From Virgibacillus halotolerans (GTDB taxonomy: Bacteria; Bacillota; Bacilli; Bacillales; Amphibacillaceae): a stretch of DNA of 64,000 nt. The notes under the pieces are model-generated. The model was not told where the DNA came from. It did not search any database and saw only the letters and a program-made list of their open reading frames with translations. Of this stretch, positions 38,054 through 48,145 are shown one piece after another; the stretch's first letter is position 1, and each line of letters begins with the position of its first letter. Made by a program: the position numbers and the translations under genes. The DNA lies in assembly GCF_016908515.1 (NCBI RefSeq), contig NZ_JAFBEA010000004.1, positions 124,001-188,000 of the forward strand, given 5' to 3'.

Positions 38054-39838
38054 TTATTGGGTTTTTGTAAAATTATTCGGTTTAATGATAGGCAATCTGA
38101 TTTTCACAGTAGTTCCTTCACCTAAATGACTGGATAATTCAACCCCATAACCCTCTCCGTACAATAGCTTTATTCGCTCATTCACATTATGAATCCCTAT
38201 CCCACTAAAGAGATGTCGATTCTTTTTGTTATGCTGTATGATCCGACGCTCATTCATTTCCATACCATCACCATTATCAACTATCTCACAAACTAAATCA
38301 TCTTCCCTTTCTGCAATAAGTAAATGGATGTGCCCAGACTCCTTTTTATTAAAGGCATGAAAAAATGCATTCTCCATAAAAGGCTGGATAATGAGTTTAG
38401 GTAAACCGTGGTTCAAACATTCAGGGGCAATAAAATAGTTTACTTTTATTCGGTCGCCATAACGCCCTTGATTAATAAATACGTAATGCCTCATATTCTC
38501 TAATTCCTGTTCTACTGTTATAATTTCATTCGGATTACCAACCGTATTTTCTAATAAAGATACTAAGGCATAAATCGTATCAGCTGACTTTTCTTTGTTT
38601 CCCTGCTGAACCATGATATTGATAGATGTTAGCGTATTATATAAGAAATGCGGATTAATTTGTTGCTGTAGCGCAGATAACTCAGCTTCCCTTTGCTTCT
38701 TTTGTGTTTCTATCAATTGATTTACATAATCATGCAATTCATCAAGCATGTAATTAAAAGTAGTTGCTAATTGTTTCGTTTCGTCATTCCCATCCACAGT
38801 TACATATTGGTCAAAATCGTTTTTTGCCATGTTGGATATTTGTGATACCAGCAATTTTAATGACTTTGTTAATCTTCCTGTTATAAAAAATACAGCCACT
38901 ACTGCTACTGATACAATAAGTAAACTAATCATAACAATTGATTTCGTATCAATTAGGTTGTTCATTACTAAATCTTTGTCAATCAAATTAACAAGGTAAA
39001 AGTCCATAATCGGAATATGTTGAGAGATAACTATTTTCTTTTTCCCAAAGACTTCGAGACTATTATAATTAGATTTATCCTCTTCTTTCTCCTTAGCATA
39101 CTGAAGTAAGTCCATTTCTTTATGACCAATGAGGTCCTTCTGATTACTCGACGCAACCCGGCCAGACTGATCAATGATAACGACATCATTTCCTGCACTT
39201 GTATAACGATCATAAAACCTATTCAGTTCATTTTCCTGAATTGAAATATACAACAGACCATATATACTTTCCGTTTCCCGATCATACAATGGCTTTGATG
39301 CAATGATATGGCTCGTCTTCGTATCAAGATTCAAGGGATCATATTGAAACATTATTTTTTTGGGGTCCCTATACGTATTTTCAGTAATAGCACTTTCTTG
39401 CAGCAATTCTTTCGATATTGGCCAATTAACATAATTAGTTGAGAACGACCTTCCATTTTCCCCCACTAGAAACATGTTTATTCCAGGAATATCAATATTG
39501 GATGTAATTGATGTCATTTGTTCGTTAATATTGTAATATGCTTTGGCATCTGTCTTTGCATCAAAATCCTTTTCTGTTAAAAATGCTTTGATCTTATCAC
39601 TTTGCTGTACTTCATGAAAGGACATACTAATAACATCAGTAAACGTTTCGAAATTTGTGTTTATTTGATTGATAATTTTGTTATTCGTGATGCTAAAAGT
39701 GTCTATAAACAATTTTTCTGATACACGAAATGTATTTAACGTAATTAAAACAGAAACAAGTACAATACTGACAACCATAACAATAAACATTTTTACAAAT
39801 AAGCCGTTGTTTTTAAACCGATTTAATCCTTTTATCAT
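38054..39838 (-). CDS. sensor histidine kinase, YesM/LytS-like
   Basis: This 594-aa membrane sensor has a first helix at about 15-37 (FVKMFIVMVVSIVLVSVLIT), a large extracellular dCache-like domain and a second helix at about 300-322 (MISLLIVSVAVVAVFFITG). A HAMP domain follows. The His_kinase motif QQQINPHFLYNTLTSINI contains phosphorylated H397. The ATPase domain has LIIQPFMENAFFHAF and GDGMEMNE...GIGIHNVNERI. The kinase would sense a sugar, or a loaded binding protein, and phosphorylate the response regulator encoded 7 nt upstream. Pairs of this kind usually control a neighbouring sugar ABC operon. Confidence 0.93.
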   Translation of the reverse strand: MIKGLNRFKNNGLFVKMFIVMVVSIVLVSVLITLNTFRVSEKLFIDTFSITNNKIINQINTNFETFTDVISMSFHEVQQSDKIKAFLTEKDFDAKTDAKAYYNINEQMTSITSNIDIPGINMFLVGENGRSFSTNYVNWPISKELLQESAITENTYRDPKKIMFQYDPLNLDTKTSHIIASKPLYDRETESIYGLLYISIQENELNRFYDRYTSAGNDVVIIDQSGRVASSNQKDLIGHKEMDLLQYAKEKEEDKSNYNSLEVFGKKKIVISQHIPIMDFYLVNLIDKDLVMNNLIDTKSIVMISLLIVSVAVVAVFFITGRLTKSLKLLVSQISNMAKNDFDQYVTVDGNDETKQLATTFNYMLDELHDYVNQLIETQKKQREAELSALQQQINPHFLYNTLTSINIMVQQGNKEKSADTIYALVSLLENTVGNPNEIITVEQELENMRHYVFINQGRYGDRIKVNYFIAPECLNHGLPKLIIQPFMENAFFHAFNKKESGHIHLLIAEREDDLVCEIVDNGDGMEMNERRIIQHNKKNRHLFSGIGIHNVNERIKLLYGEGYGVELSSHLGEGTTVKIRLPIIKPNNFTKTQ

Positions 39839-39845
39839 CTTTTTC

Positions 39846-41402
39846 TTATTTCCTGCCCATTAAATTTCTTCGATAACTACTTGGAGACATGCCTGTTCTC
39901 TTTTTAAATACCTTACAAAAATAGCTATGGTCCGCATATCCTGTCATACCACTTATTTCTGAAATGGATATCTTATTTTCCCTCAGGTATTCTTTTGCCT
40001 TTTCAATCCTTACCCTATTTAGATATTCATTATATCCCTCCTGGTAATGTGTACTAAAATAGGAGGATAAGTAGGAAGGATTAAAATGAAAATGATTCGC
40101 TACTTCCTTTAATTTCAAAGGCTCCGAATAATGTTGATCAATATAATCGATTAACTTTTCGAAATTACTTCTTTTGTTGTCGTTCGCTTTTAACATTATA
40201 ATTTCATTTATCTCATCTAAAAAGTTGTATAAACACGCTTCCGCTTCCTTGACATGGACCGAATCATTGATAGATGTAAAATAATCATATTTCTTTTTAT
40301 CCAATTTTTCATTATCATAATTCAGATTTCCAAGTAAGACAGTAATGTTGAAAATAATATTTCCGAGAAAGGACTTATATTCATCTTCAGTTTTTGTAAT
40401 ATGCGATGATAAATAGGATACATGTCCTTTTAAATAATCGAAGGCATCATCAAAATCCTCATGTTTAAAGACTTCTATAAAACGATTTAAATTAAATGTT
40501 TCTTTCTCAGTTATAGAGGAAAAATCATCAAAGAACAAAACTGATTTATCCGGGAAATAAAAGCGATAACTTCTTAATTGCAGTAATTTATCTTGATAGT
40601 TTTGTTTGGTTTCACGAATGGAATCATATGGCTTATTTAAAGTAAGAAAAATCCCCGGAATTTTATCTGATAAGCACCTGGTGACTTGCTCGACCACATG
40701 CTTTATTCTCAACATTTCAGTTTTTTTAAAGTTCAGGAGGAAAACAGCTTCTTTTTCATTAAAAATAACAGGATGGAAGATCGTTTCATCAAAGTATAGT
40801 CCAAGTGTCTCATCAATGTCCTTCTTTACTTGCGTATAACTTGTTCGGCCTTTTTGCACAATGGCAATATCTAGTAAACAAAAGGTGTTTTCAGGAAAAG
40901 CTGTGTTTACAATCCTTTCATCGTAATCTACCTCATTTCCCCACATCATACGATCTAAAATAAAGGTAATAGCGTTTGTGTTGCCTTCCACTTCACTAGA
41001 AAAATGAAAGTTTGGAATATTATTCGCTGCCTTTTTCAGGGTCTTTAGAAGCGCTTCCCCTTCTAATTTAGGCTTTAATATATAGTCAGATACACCGTTT
41101 TGAAATGTAGATCGCACATAATCAAAATTGCTGAAACTACTTAGCACAATCACTTGAATTTCTGGATATTTTTCTCTAATAACTCCAGTCAACGCTTCTC
41201 CATCCATGATTGGCATGACGATATCAGTAATAACAATATGCGGGCGTGACTTCTCAATAAGTTGCAGTGCTTCATTACCGTTTGAAGCTTCCCCTACAAT
41301 TTGAAAACCCGCTTGCTCCCAATTAATATAATGCTTGATTCCCTGTCTGATAAGTAATTCGTCATCAATAATTACAACCTCACAAAGTGCCTGTTTCAAC
41401 AT
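39846..41402 (-). CDS. response regulator, YesN-like (REC + AraC-type HTH)
   Basis: This 518-aa regulator has an N-terminal receiver domain (VVIIDDELLIRQGIKHYI) with acidic D13/D14, phosphoacceptor D60 in IVITDIVMPIMDG and Lys in YILKPKLEG. The central part (about 140-390) is a YesN-type linker. The C-terminal AraC domain reads LKEVANHFHFNPSYLSSYF and ISEISGMTGYADHSYFCKVF. It is transcribed before the sensor kinase. It is likely to activate the lac-linked ABC operon directly downstream, and possibly lacZ. Confidence 0.93.
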   Translation of the reverse strand: MLKQALCEVVIIDDELLIRQGIKHYINWEQAGFQIVGEASNGNEALQLIEKSRPHIVITDIVMPIMDGEALTGVIREKYPEIQVIVLSSFSNFDYVRSTFQNGVSDYILKPKLEGEALLKTLKKAANNIPNFHFSSEVEGNTNAITFILDRMMWGNEVDYDERIVNTAFPENTFCLLDIAIVQKGRTSYTQVKKDIDETLGLYFDETIFHPVIFNEKEAVFLLNFKKTEMLRIKHVVEQVTRCLSDKIPGIFLTLNKPYDSIRETKQNYQDKLLQLRSYRFYFPDKSVLFFDDFSSITEKETFNLNRFIEVFKHEDFDDAFDYLKGHVSYLSSHITKTEDEYKSFLGNIIFNITVLLGNLNYDNEKLDKKKYDYFTSINDSVHVKEAEACLYNFLDEINEIIMLKANDNKRSNFEKLIDYIDQHYSEPLKLKEVANHFHFNPSYLSSYFSTHYQEGYNEYLNRVRIEKAKEYLRENKISISEISGMTGYADHSYFCKVFKKRTGMSPSSYRRNLMGRK

Positions 41403-41576
41403 AAGTATTCTCCCTCCGCACTACATCTAAATAGACAATTTTATTTATACTATTTTTCTGATTTCATATATAACTTTACATAGAGATCGCTTTTTTGTAT
41501 ATAAAATACTATAAAAGGCGAACAATCGTTACTCAGATTCGCAATACCTTTTTTTAATTTATTCATTAATCCTTTG

Positions 41577-41605
41577 TTGAGTATTTCAATAAATTATAGT
41601 ACACT
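41577..41605 (+). promoter_or_regulatory. sigma-A promoter of galKETM
   Basis: TTGAGT (41577-41582), 17 nt, then TACACT (41600-41605). The operator-like site begins 2 bp after the -10 box. Confidence 0.55.
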
Positions 41606-41607
41606 AG

Positions 41608-41628
41608 ACTTAATTAAATTAATTAATT
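41608..41628. promoter_or_regulatory. ROK-type operator candidate at galK
   Basis: ACTTAATTAAATTAATTAAT contains the 16-bp core TTAATTAAATTAATTA found at 15012. The third, slightly diverged copy precedes the ROK repressor gene. The site would overlap the transcription start of galK. Confidence 0.6.
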
Positions 41629-41649
41629 AACTATCTTTTAAGCATAATC

Positions 41650-41664
41650 ATGTAAGCGTTCCAC
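41650..41664. promoter_or_regulatory. cre (CcpA) site upstream of galK
   Basis: ATGTAAGCGTTCCAC matches cre well in its left half, 27 nt before the galK start and downstream of the promoter. Confidence 0.5.
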
Positions 41665-41690
41665 AATAATCATAAACACAGGAGGTTCCT

Positions 41691-42872
41691 ATGACAAATC
41701 CAAATTTAACAACTGTTTTCAAAGAAACATTCGACACAACCGAGACCCCCCATTTGTTTTTTGCCCCTGGGCGGATCAACCTTATTGGCGAACATACAGA
41801 TTATAATGGTGGGCATGTCTTCCCTGCTTCCATTTCCTTTGGAACATATGCCGTTGCAACGAAAAGAACCGATCAAAAATTACGCTTTTATTCGATGAAC
41901 TTTTCGGAGTCCGGGGTTATAACATGTGATCTTGCCGACCTAGCCTATAACGAAGCAGATAAATGGGCAAACTATCCGAAAGGAATGATTCAATATATAC
42001 GGGGAGCCGGCCACAAGATAGATGCTGGCGCAGATATTTTATTTTATGGAGACATTCCAAATGGCGCTGGTCTCTCCTCTTCTGCTTCCATTGAGATGGT
42101 AACAGGTGTACTTTTAGAAAATCTATTTGACCTGGATATCAATCGGATTGACATGGTCCAACTCGGTCAGCAGGTAGAAAATAAATACATCGGTGTCAAC
42201 AGTGGAATTATGGACCAGTTCGCAATAGGTATGGGGAAACAGGATCATGCAATACTATTAAACTGTCAGACACTGGACTATCATTATGCACCGGTCAAAT
42301 TGGATAATCATGTTATTATGATTATCAATACGAACAAACAGCGCACACTGGCTGGATCAAAATATAACGAACGACGTCAGCAATGTGAGCAAGCGCTGGC
42401 AGACTTACAAACAGCGTTATCTATCCAAAGCCTCGGCGATTTATCAAAGGAACAATTTGACCAGCATAAACAGCTGATCAAAGGTGTTAGCAATCAAAAA
42501 CGTGCAAAACATGCCATCTATGAAAATGCCCGAACCTTGGAAGCACTGGAAAAGTTACAACAAGGTGATCTGAAAGCATTTGGCAACTTAATGAATGAAT
42601 CCCATCAATCTCTACAGCATGATTATGAAGTTACCGGCATGGAACTTGATACACTTGTCGCAGCTGCCTGGGATCAGCCTGGCGTTATCGGCGCCCGTAT
42701 GACCGGAGCCGGATTTGGCGGTTGTGCGATTGCTATTGTTGAGAAAGAGCTTGTGGAAGATTTCAAGCAAAATGTGTACCGCATTTATACTGAAAAAGTT
42801 GGCTATGAGGCAACTTTTTATACAGCAATGATCGGTGACGGTGCGAAAGAGACGACAGAAGGAGTGTTATAA
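41691..42872 (+). CDS. galK: galactokinase
   Basis: This 393-aa GHMP-family kinase phosphorylates alpha-D-galactose at C1 with ATP, the first Leloir step. The galactokinase signature FAPGRINLIGEHTDYNGGHV is near residue 25. The GHMP ATP loop GAGLSSSASIEM follows at about 125, and MTGAGFGGCAIAIV near the C-terminus is the third motif. CAGGAGG lies 6 nt before ATG at 41691. It is the first gene of galK-galE-galT-galM. Confidence 0.96.
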   Translation: MTNPNLTTVFKETFDTTETPHLFFAPGRINLIGEHTDYNGGHVFPASISFGTYAVATKRTDQKLRFYSMNFSESGVITCDLADLAYNEADKWANYPKGMIQYIRGAGHKIDAGADILFYGDIPNGAGLSSSASIEMVTGVLLENLFDLDINRIDMVQLGQQVENKYIGVNSGIMDQFAIGMGKQDHAILLNCQTLDYHYAPVKLDNHVIMIINTNKQRTLAGSKYNERRQQCEQALADLQTALSIQSLGDLSKEQFDQHKQLIKGVSNQKRAKHAIYENARTLEALEKLQQGDLKAFGNLMNESHQSLQHDYEVTGMELDTLVAAAWDQPGVIGARMTGAGFGGCAIAIVEKELVEDFKQNVYRIYTEKVGYEATFYTAMIGDGAKETTEGVL

Positions 42873-43877
42873 ATGAGTGTATTGGTTTTAGGTGGAGCAG
42901 GATATATTGGCTCTCATGCGGTTTATCAATTAATCGATCAAGGGGAAAATGTTGTTGTGATTGATAGTTTAGAGACAGGACACAAACAAGCGGTCCATCC
43001 GAATGCCACATTTTATGAAGGAGACATCCGCAACATTGACTTTTTACGAGGCGTTTTTCAAAAAGAATCAATCGCGTCGGTCGTTCATTTTGCGGCAAAT
43101 TCTCTTGTTGGTGAATCAATGGAAGACCCACTCAAATATTTTGATAACAATGTGTATGGTACACAAGTTTTACTTCGAGTGATGGTAGAGCACGATGTGA
43201 AAAGCATTGTATTCTCGTCTACAGCAGCAACTTACGGGGAACCTGAAGCTGTACCGATTACAGAAACCATGCCAACTAATCCAGCCAATGCGTATGGTGA
43301 AACGAAGCTGACCATGGAAAAACTGATGAAATGGACAGAACAAGCGCATGGTATCAAATATGTTTCTTTACGATATTTCAATGTTGCAGGTGCGAGAGAA
43401 ACGGGAGAAATTGGCGAGGATCATCGACCGGAAACACACCTCGTTCCGATTATTTTACAGGCGGCACTTGGTCAGCGCTCCCATATTACTATTTTCGGAG
43501 AGGATTACGATACAGCAGATGGTACTTGTGTCCGTGACTATGTTCATGTAGAAGACTTGATCCAAGCACATCTTTTAGCCTTGGATTATTTAAATGGCGG
43601 TGGTAAAAGCGATATTTTCAACCTAGGTAGTAATCAAGGTTTTTCTGTCAAAGAAATGATTGATACCGCACGACAAGTTACCGGAAAAGAAATCCCTGTG
43701 ATGCCAGGTGACAGACGAGCTGGTGATCCAAGTGTACTGATTGCAAGTTCGGAAAAGGCAAAAAACATATTGGGATGGCAACCTGCTCGTACCTCGATTA
43801 CGAAGATCATGGAAGATGCATGGCATTGGCATGTTGCACGCCCAAATGGCTATGTAGAAGGAGCTGACAACAAATGA
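42873..43877 (+). CDS. galE: UDP-glucose 4-epimerase
   Basis: This 334-aa SDR-type enzyme interconverts UDP-galactose and UDP-glucose with bound NAD. The start [19 protein letters not shown] is the NAD motif. Ser/Thr in FSSTAATYG and the catalytic [11 protein letters not shown] (Tyr-x-x-x-Lys) follow. The C-terminal half has [18 protein letters not shown]. It starts at the base after the galK stop (TAA ATG), with GGAG upstream inside galK. Confidence 0.96.
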   Translation: MSVLVLGGAGYIGSHAVYQLIDQGENVVVIDSLETGHKQAVHPNATFYEGDIRNIDFLRGVFQKESIASVVHFAANSLVGESMEDPLKYFDNNVYGTQVLLRVMVEHDVKSIVFSSTAATYGEPEAVPITETMPTNPANAYGETKLTMEKLMKWTEQAHGIKYVSLRYFNVAGARETGEIGEDHRPETHLVPIILQAALGQRSHITIFGEDYDTADGTCVRDYVHVEDLIQAHLLALDYLNGGGKSDIFNLGSNQGFSVKEMIDTARQVTGKEIPVMPGDRRAGDPSVLIASSEKAKNILGWQPARTSITKIMEDAWHWHVARPNGYVEGADNK

Positions 43878-45364
43878 TTTATCAGCATATTGCAGAACTG
43901 ATTCAGCAAGCGACTGAAGCGGAATTGATTGAAGAACGAGATCATATTTACGCCCGGAACCAGGTGATGAACTTGTTAGCGCTGAAATCTTTTCCTGAGC
44001 AGGTCAATACTGTCACTGATGATACGATTCCCAACCTACTTGAAAAAATTGTTGCTTATGCAGTGAAAAACGATGTGATCGAGGATATCTTCGATGACAA
44101 AGAAATGCTTACAGCAAACATCATGAACTGCTTTGTTGCCCGCCCTTCTGTTGTAAATGATCTATTCAATAAGAAATATGAGCAATCACCGGAAGCAGCA
44201 ACGGAATATTTTTATGAGTTAAGTAAAAACAGTAACTATATTCAGATGAACCGCATCCGGAAAAACATTCATTTTAAAGCGGACACGGCCTATGGAGAGC
44301 TGGACATCACGATTAATTTATCCAAGCCGGAAAAAGATCCCGAGCAAATCAAGCGAGAACGTGAAATAAAAGAAACAGTTGCGTATCCGAAATGTCTGCT
44401 TTGTGTCGAAAATGAAGGTTACGCGGGACGGACTGGTCATCCGCCTAGAGCTAATCACCGCATGATTCAGGTGCCATTGCTGAATGAAAATTGGTACTTA
44501 CAATATTCGCCATATGTCTATTATAACGAACACAGTATCTTGCTCGCGGAAGAACACCGTGATATGAAGATTGATAAAGATGCATTTGAACGATTGCTGA
44601 CTTTCACAGAAAAATTCCCGCATTATTTTATTGGATCGAATGCCGATTTACCAATCGTTGGGGGATCTATTTTAAGTCATGATCATTATCAAGCTGGACA
44701 TTATGAATTTGCAATGACCCATGCAAAAGATGCTTTTACTTTTAAACTTGAAAAATTTGCAGCTGTTTCTGCTTCTGTTTTGAAATGGCCGCTATCTGTC
44801 ATCCGTCTTCACGGTCTTAAAAAAGATCAATTGCTCCAGGCTGCAGATTATATTCTACAAACATGGAAGCAATATTCTAATGAAAATGCAAATATCCAAG
44901 CATTTTCTGGCGATACACCACACAACACAGTCACGCCAATTGCGCGCATGCGAGGCGGTATATATGAGCTTGATCTTGTGCTGCGTAATAATCGTACTTC
45001 AGAAGAACACCCGATGGGAATCTTTCATCCGCATGCTGATGTACATCACATTAAGAAAGAAAACATTGGACTCATTGAAGTGATGGGGCTGGCTGTTTTA
45101 CCTGCTAGGTTGAAAGATGAGCTTGCAGGTATTAAACAATATTTACTTGGTAAGGCAAGTGAAGTAGCAGCATACCATCAGGAGTGGGCAGATCAGATAA
45201 AAGATGAATATGGAACACTGTCCGATGCCGTTAAAGTAGATGCTATTTTAGAAAAAGAATTAGGTAAAAAGTTCGCCCGTGTGCTTGAGGACGCAGGTGT
45301 ATTTAAAGAAGAAGATGCATTCAAACGATTTATACAAACTTTAAATGGGCAGGTGGACGTTTGA
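43874..45364 (+). CDS. galT: galactose-1-phosphate uridylyltransferase, class II
   Basis: This 496-aa enzyme transfers UMP from UDP-glucose to galactose-1-phosphate. It is the long Firmicute (type 2) form, not the 350-aa HIT-type form. Recognisable parts are [39 protein letters not shown] with the histidine-rich active-site region, and [22 protein letters not shown] overlaps the galE stop (ATGA), so the two are translationally coupled. Confidence 0.95.
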   Translation: MIYQHIAELIQQATEAELIEERDHIYARNQVMNLLALKSFPEQVNTVTDDTIPNLLEKIVAYAVKNDVIEDIFDDKEMLTANIMNCFVARPSVVNDLFNKKYEQSPEAATEYFYELSKNSNYIQMNRIRKNIHFKADTAYGELDITINLSKPEKDPEQIKREREIKETVAYPKCLLCVENEGYAGRTGHPPRANHRMIQVPLLNENWYLQYSPYVYYNEHSILLAEEHRDMKIDKDAFERLLTFTEKFPHYFIGSNADLPIVGGSILSHDHYQAGHYEFAMTHAKDAFTFKLEKFAAVSASVLKWPLSVIRLHGLKKDQLLQAADYILQTWKQYSNENANIQAFSGDTPHNTVTPIARMRGGIYELDLVLRNNRTSEEHPMGIFHPHADVHHIKKENIGLIEVMGLAVLPARLKDELAGIKQYLLGKASEVAAYHQEWADQIKDEYGTLSDAVKVDAILEKELGKKFARVLEDAGVFKEEDAFKRFIQTLNGQVDV

Positions 45365-46395
45365 TGAATATAAACGAACAATCTATCTTGGGAAGATGGA
45401 AAGAATTTACATTAACTAATGATCATGGTATGTCTGTCAGTATGCTCGACTTTGGCGGTATCATTACAAAGATTTGCGTCCCCGATCGTGAAGGCAACGT
45501 AGAAAATGTGGTTTTGGGGTATAAAGACTATAAACATTACGAAGACAACCCTAACTTCTTTGGTGCACTGATTGGGCGCGTTGGTGGTAGAATTCAAGAT
45601 GCTTCATTTGAAATCGACGGAATAAAGTACCCATTAGAAACAAATGATGGTGACAACCATCTCCACGGTGGATCCAGCGGATTTCATCATGTGATTTGGG
45701 ATGCGCAATCCTTTCAAACAGATAACACAGTTGGTCTAATGCTCACGCATACGAGTCTTGATGGAGCAGGCGGCTATCCAGGAAATGTGGAGGTCGCGGT
45801 TACGTATACATTGAATAACGATAATGAATTAATCTTAGATTACGCGGCAAAAACTGATAAATCCACACCATTAACAATGACAAATCATAGCTATTTTAAT
45901 TTAAGTGGTGATTTGAAAGATACGGTTCAGCATCACAATGTAACAATGAATAGCTCCTATTTTGTTGAGCTAGACCACGCACTCATTCCAACCGGTAGAA
46001 AATTAGATGTTTCGAATACAACATTCGACTTTCGTAATGGCCGTATGCTTCAGGATGGATTTGTAACAGACTCTGAACAACATCTAATTGCTGATCATGG
46101 CTATGACCATTACTTTATTTTCGATAATGAAGGAAAAGTTGTTGTGTATGAAGAGAATGCTGGTAGAAGGTTAACGGTCAGAACTGAACAACCTGGCATG
46201 GTAATGTATACAGCCAACGGTTTAGCTGATCGATTGGAATTAGCTGAAGGTTTATCCCGAAAACATCTGGGCGTCTGTTTCGAAACGCAGAGTTCTCCAG
46301 CATCATTACACAATGATGGATTCCCAAGTGTTATGTTAAAAGCTGAGGATACCTATAACAAGCGTACTATATTTTCTTTTGATGTGGAGAAATAA
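45364..46395 (+). CDS. galM: aldose 1-epimerase (galactose mutarotase)
   Basis: This 343-aa enzyme interconverts beta- and alpha-galactose, which links beta-galactosidase products to GalK. Family motifs are NFFGALIGRVGGRI, NDGDNHLHGGSSGFHHVIW (catalytic-type His), TMTNHSYFNLSG (second His) and the C-terminal Glu region CFETQSSPASLHND. ATG at 45364 overlaps the galT stop by one base (TGATG); a TTG at 45361 is possible but less likely. It ends the gal operon. Confidence 0.94.
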   Translation: MNINEQSILGRWKEFTLTNDHGMSVSMLDFGGIITKICVPDREGNVENVVLGYKDYKHYEDNPNFFGALIGRVGGRIQDASFEIDGIKYPLETNDGDNHLHGGSSGFHHVIWDAQSFQTDNTVGLMLTHTSLDGAGGYPGNVEVAVTYTLNNDNELILDYAAKTDKSTPLTMTNHSYFNLSGDLKDTVQHHNVTMNSSYFVELDHALIPTGRKLDVSNTTFDFRNGRMLQDGFVTDSEQHLIADHGYDHYFIFDNEGKVVVYEENAGRRLTVRTEQPGMVMYTANGLADRLELAEGLSRKHLGVCFETQSSPASLHNDGFPSVMLKAEDTYNKRTIFSFDVEK

Positions 46396-46455
46396 ACATT
46401 ATTATTTTATCAATATTTCCCGGGAAATGATGAAATTTCCCGATCTCAAAATTAG

Positions 46456-46497
46456 AAAAGCGTACTTGCTGACAATAAATGCAGCTTGTACGCTTTT
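46456..46497 (+). terminator. gal operon terminator
   Basis: AAAAGCGTAC (46456-46465) pairs with GTACGCTTTT (46488-46497) and is followed by TTGT. A second inverted repeat, CGGGAAAT/ATTTCCCG (46421-46442), lies just before it without a T-tract. Confidence 0.75.
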
Positions 46498-46512
46498 TGT
46501 ATTATAACGTAT

Positions 46513-46771
46513 GTTCAAAAAGGAAGATTAAAAAGACCAACTACTTCTGAGTGCTGACACTAGCGCGTAGATAGTTCGAAGCAGCGAAGTTGAGTTTTTC
46601 GGAACGGACTTGAACAGGATGTACTGACTTCTACATTGTCCACACACAGGGATGAATTTAGTAGAAATTCCTTGGCCGTGAACACAGGAATGCTTCTCAG
46701 AATTCACCTCGCACGTAAGCAAACCATAACTTTCAGATATACGATGGATCACTTTTATCGTTTTTTTGAAC
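46513..46771. repeat. 259-bp intergenic element bounded by short inverted repeats
   Basis: GTTCAAAAA (46513-46521) and its complement TTTTTGAAC (46763-46771) bound a non-coding stretch. It lies between the gal terminator and the stop codon of the ROK repressor. The interior has mixed composition with several short repeats (GAAGCAGCGAAGTTGAG; CAGGGATG and CAGGAATG) and only short frames in either direction. Its shape suggests a MITE-like or structured mobile element. Membership of a family needs a genome-wide search. Confidence 0.5.
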
Positions 46772-46787
46772 AACCTCTTATATCAAT

Positions 46788-47954
46788 CTATAACGGATCA
46801 AATAAATCTACCAATAATAAAGAAACAGCTCCCAATAATGTCGCATCGTCGCCAAGATTTGTTATCGCTACCTCTGTCCGCTTTGCTACTGGGGTTAAGA
46901 CGCGTTGATCAATCGTTTGTTTGACAGCTGGGAGGATAAACTTCTTACTCTTTGTAACTCCCCCGCCTAAAACGATCTTCTCCGGATTAATGAGATGTAT
47001 TAAATTCGTTAATCCAACACCGAGCATCTCACCTGTTTCTTGCAGGATTTTAATATATGCTTCATCGCCCGCAAGCGCATGTTGAAATACATCTTTTCCT
47101 GTCAGCATTTCAGTTGCTCCATTTATTTCTTTTCGAGCTCTTCCTGCGATAGCTTTTCCCGTTGCAAATGTCTGCAGGCAACCTCGATTACCACATTCGC
47201 AAACATCACCATGAATATCAATTGTCATATGCCCCAGTTCACCAGCTATATCCTGCGATCCATGATATAGCTTCCCTTTTATCACGACGCCCGCTCCAAC
47301 ACCACGACCAAGGTTGACCGCAACCATACTCTCCAACTCACCATGTCCACCAAACCATGATTCTCCCAATGCCATTGCCCTCGCATCATTTTCAACCTGA
47401 ACAATCAAGTTAAATTCTGCTTCTAGCTCCATTTTAATCGGAATATTTGTTAGACCTAAGTTTGGAGCAATAAGTGAAATTCCTGCTTCAACCTCAACAA
47501 CACCATGCATCGCCACACCAATCCCAATCAATTTATCCTTACTTACTGAGGAAGACCGCATTACCTGATGAATACTTTCTTTCATAATAGCAATAAATTG
47601 TTCATTGGTTATCGGCTTGTTAATTTTACTGGCGGTCCGTTCTATCACTTCACCAGATAAATCGGTTAATATACATGCCACACTTTCAGGACCGGCATCG
47701 ACACCAATCACATAAAATGCAGTCTGATCGATTAGCAGCATCGTCGGTTTTCGCCCCCCTTGAGAAGCACCGAGTTCGCTCTCTCTTACAATCCCCTGCA
47801 CAATCAGCTCTTTTACAATACTGCTGACTGTTGGTGGGGTCAATGTTGTTTCCTTGGCAATTTGTGCCCTGGAAATGGGTTCTGATGTACGAATTTTGTT
47901 TAAAATGATCGATTTATTAACCGATTTCATTTGTTGGAATGTGCCTCGTTGCAT
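46788..47954 (-). CDS. ROK-family transcriptional repressor (candidate galactose regulator)
   Basis: This 388-aa protein has an N-terminal winged HTH (IRTSEPISRAQIAKETTLTP, TVSSIVKELIVQGIV, then GGRKPTMLL). The ROK domain follows with VIGVDAGPESVACIL, NDARAMALGESWFGGHG and GELGHMTIDIHGD. The zinc cluster CECGNRGCLQTFAT is intact. Its promoter has TATAAT (minus, 47991-47996), with an operator-like site in the -35/-10 spacer. The same site precedes galK and the symporter at 13537. It therefore probably represses gal genes and itself, with galactose or a derivative as inducer. Confidence 0.9.
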   Translation of the reverse strand: MQRGTFQQMKSVNKSIILNKIRTSEPISRAQIAKETTLTPPTVSSIVKELIVQGIVRESELGASQGGRKPTMLLIDQTAFYVIGVDAGPESVACILTDLSGEVIERTASKINKPITNEQFIAIMKESIHQVMRSSSVSKDKLIGIGVAMHGVVEVEAGISLIAPNLGLTNIPIKMELEAEFNLIVQVENDARAMALGESWFGGHGELESMVAVNLGRGVGAGVVIKGKLYHGSQDIAGELGHMTIDIHGDVCECGNRGCLQTFATGKAIAGRARKEINGATEMLTGKDVFQHALAGDEAYIKILQETGEMLGVGLTNLIHLINPEKIVLGGGVTKSKKFILPAVKQTIDQRVLTPVAKRTEVAITNLGDDATLLGAVSLLLVDLFDPL

Positions 47955-48000
47955 GGTATGTCCTCCGTTCGAGTGTTCTATAATACCTTTATTATAACAT

Positions 48001-48021
48001 AGTTAATTAAGTTAATTTATA
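48001..48021. promoter_or_regulatory. ROK-type operator candidate, autoregulatory
   Basis: AGTTAATTAAGTTAATTTAT differs from the galK/symporter core at two positions. It lies directly upstream of the -10 box (47991-47996, minus strand) of the repressor gene. Confidence 0.55.
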
Positions 48022-48043
48022 TGGAATACGTATGGAGTGTGCC

Positions 48044-48079
48044 TACGATCCCAAGATTAGCGCAATATCTCGGATCGTA
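48044..48079 (-). terminator. hairpin downstream of the ACS-family carrier gene
   Basis: TACGATCC (48044-48051) pairs with GGATCGTA (48072-48079), and AGAT/ATCT pairs inside the loop. It is about 65 nt past the stop at 48146. The T-tract is poor, so its role as terminator is tentative. The 60 bases beside it (48080-48140) have no clear feature. Confidence 0.4.
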
Positions 48080-48145
48080 ACCACTACCGTCCGGTTCGGT
48101 ACTACTACTGTAAGCGAACCCATGCTGTCAGCAAACTCGCCCAAC

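Noticed and set aside
46528-46908. Frames of 81-90 codons in the 259-bp intergenic element
   Set aside because: Both lack ribosome sites; one runs into the ROK gene on the opposite strand. Their composition is not protein-like.
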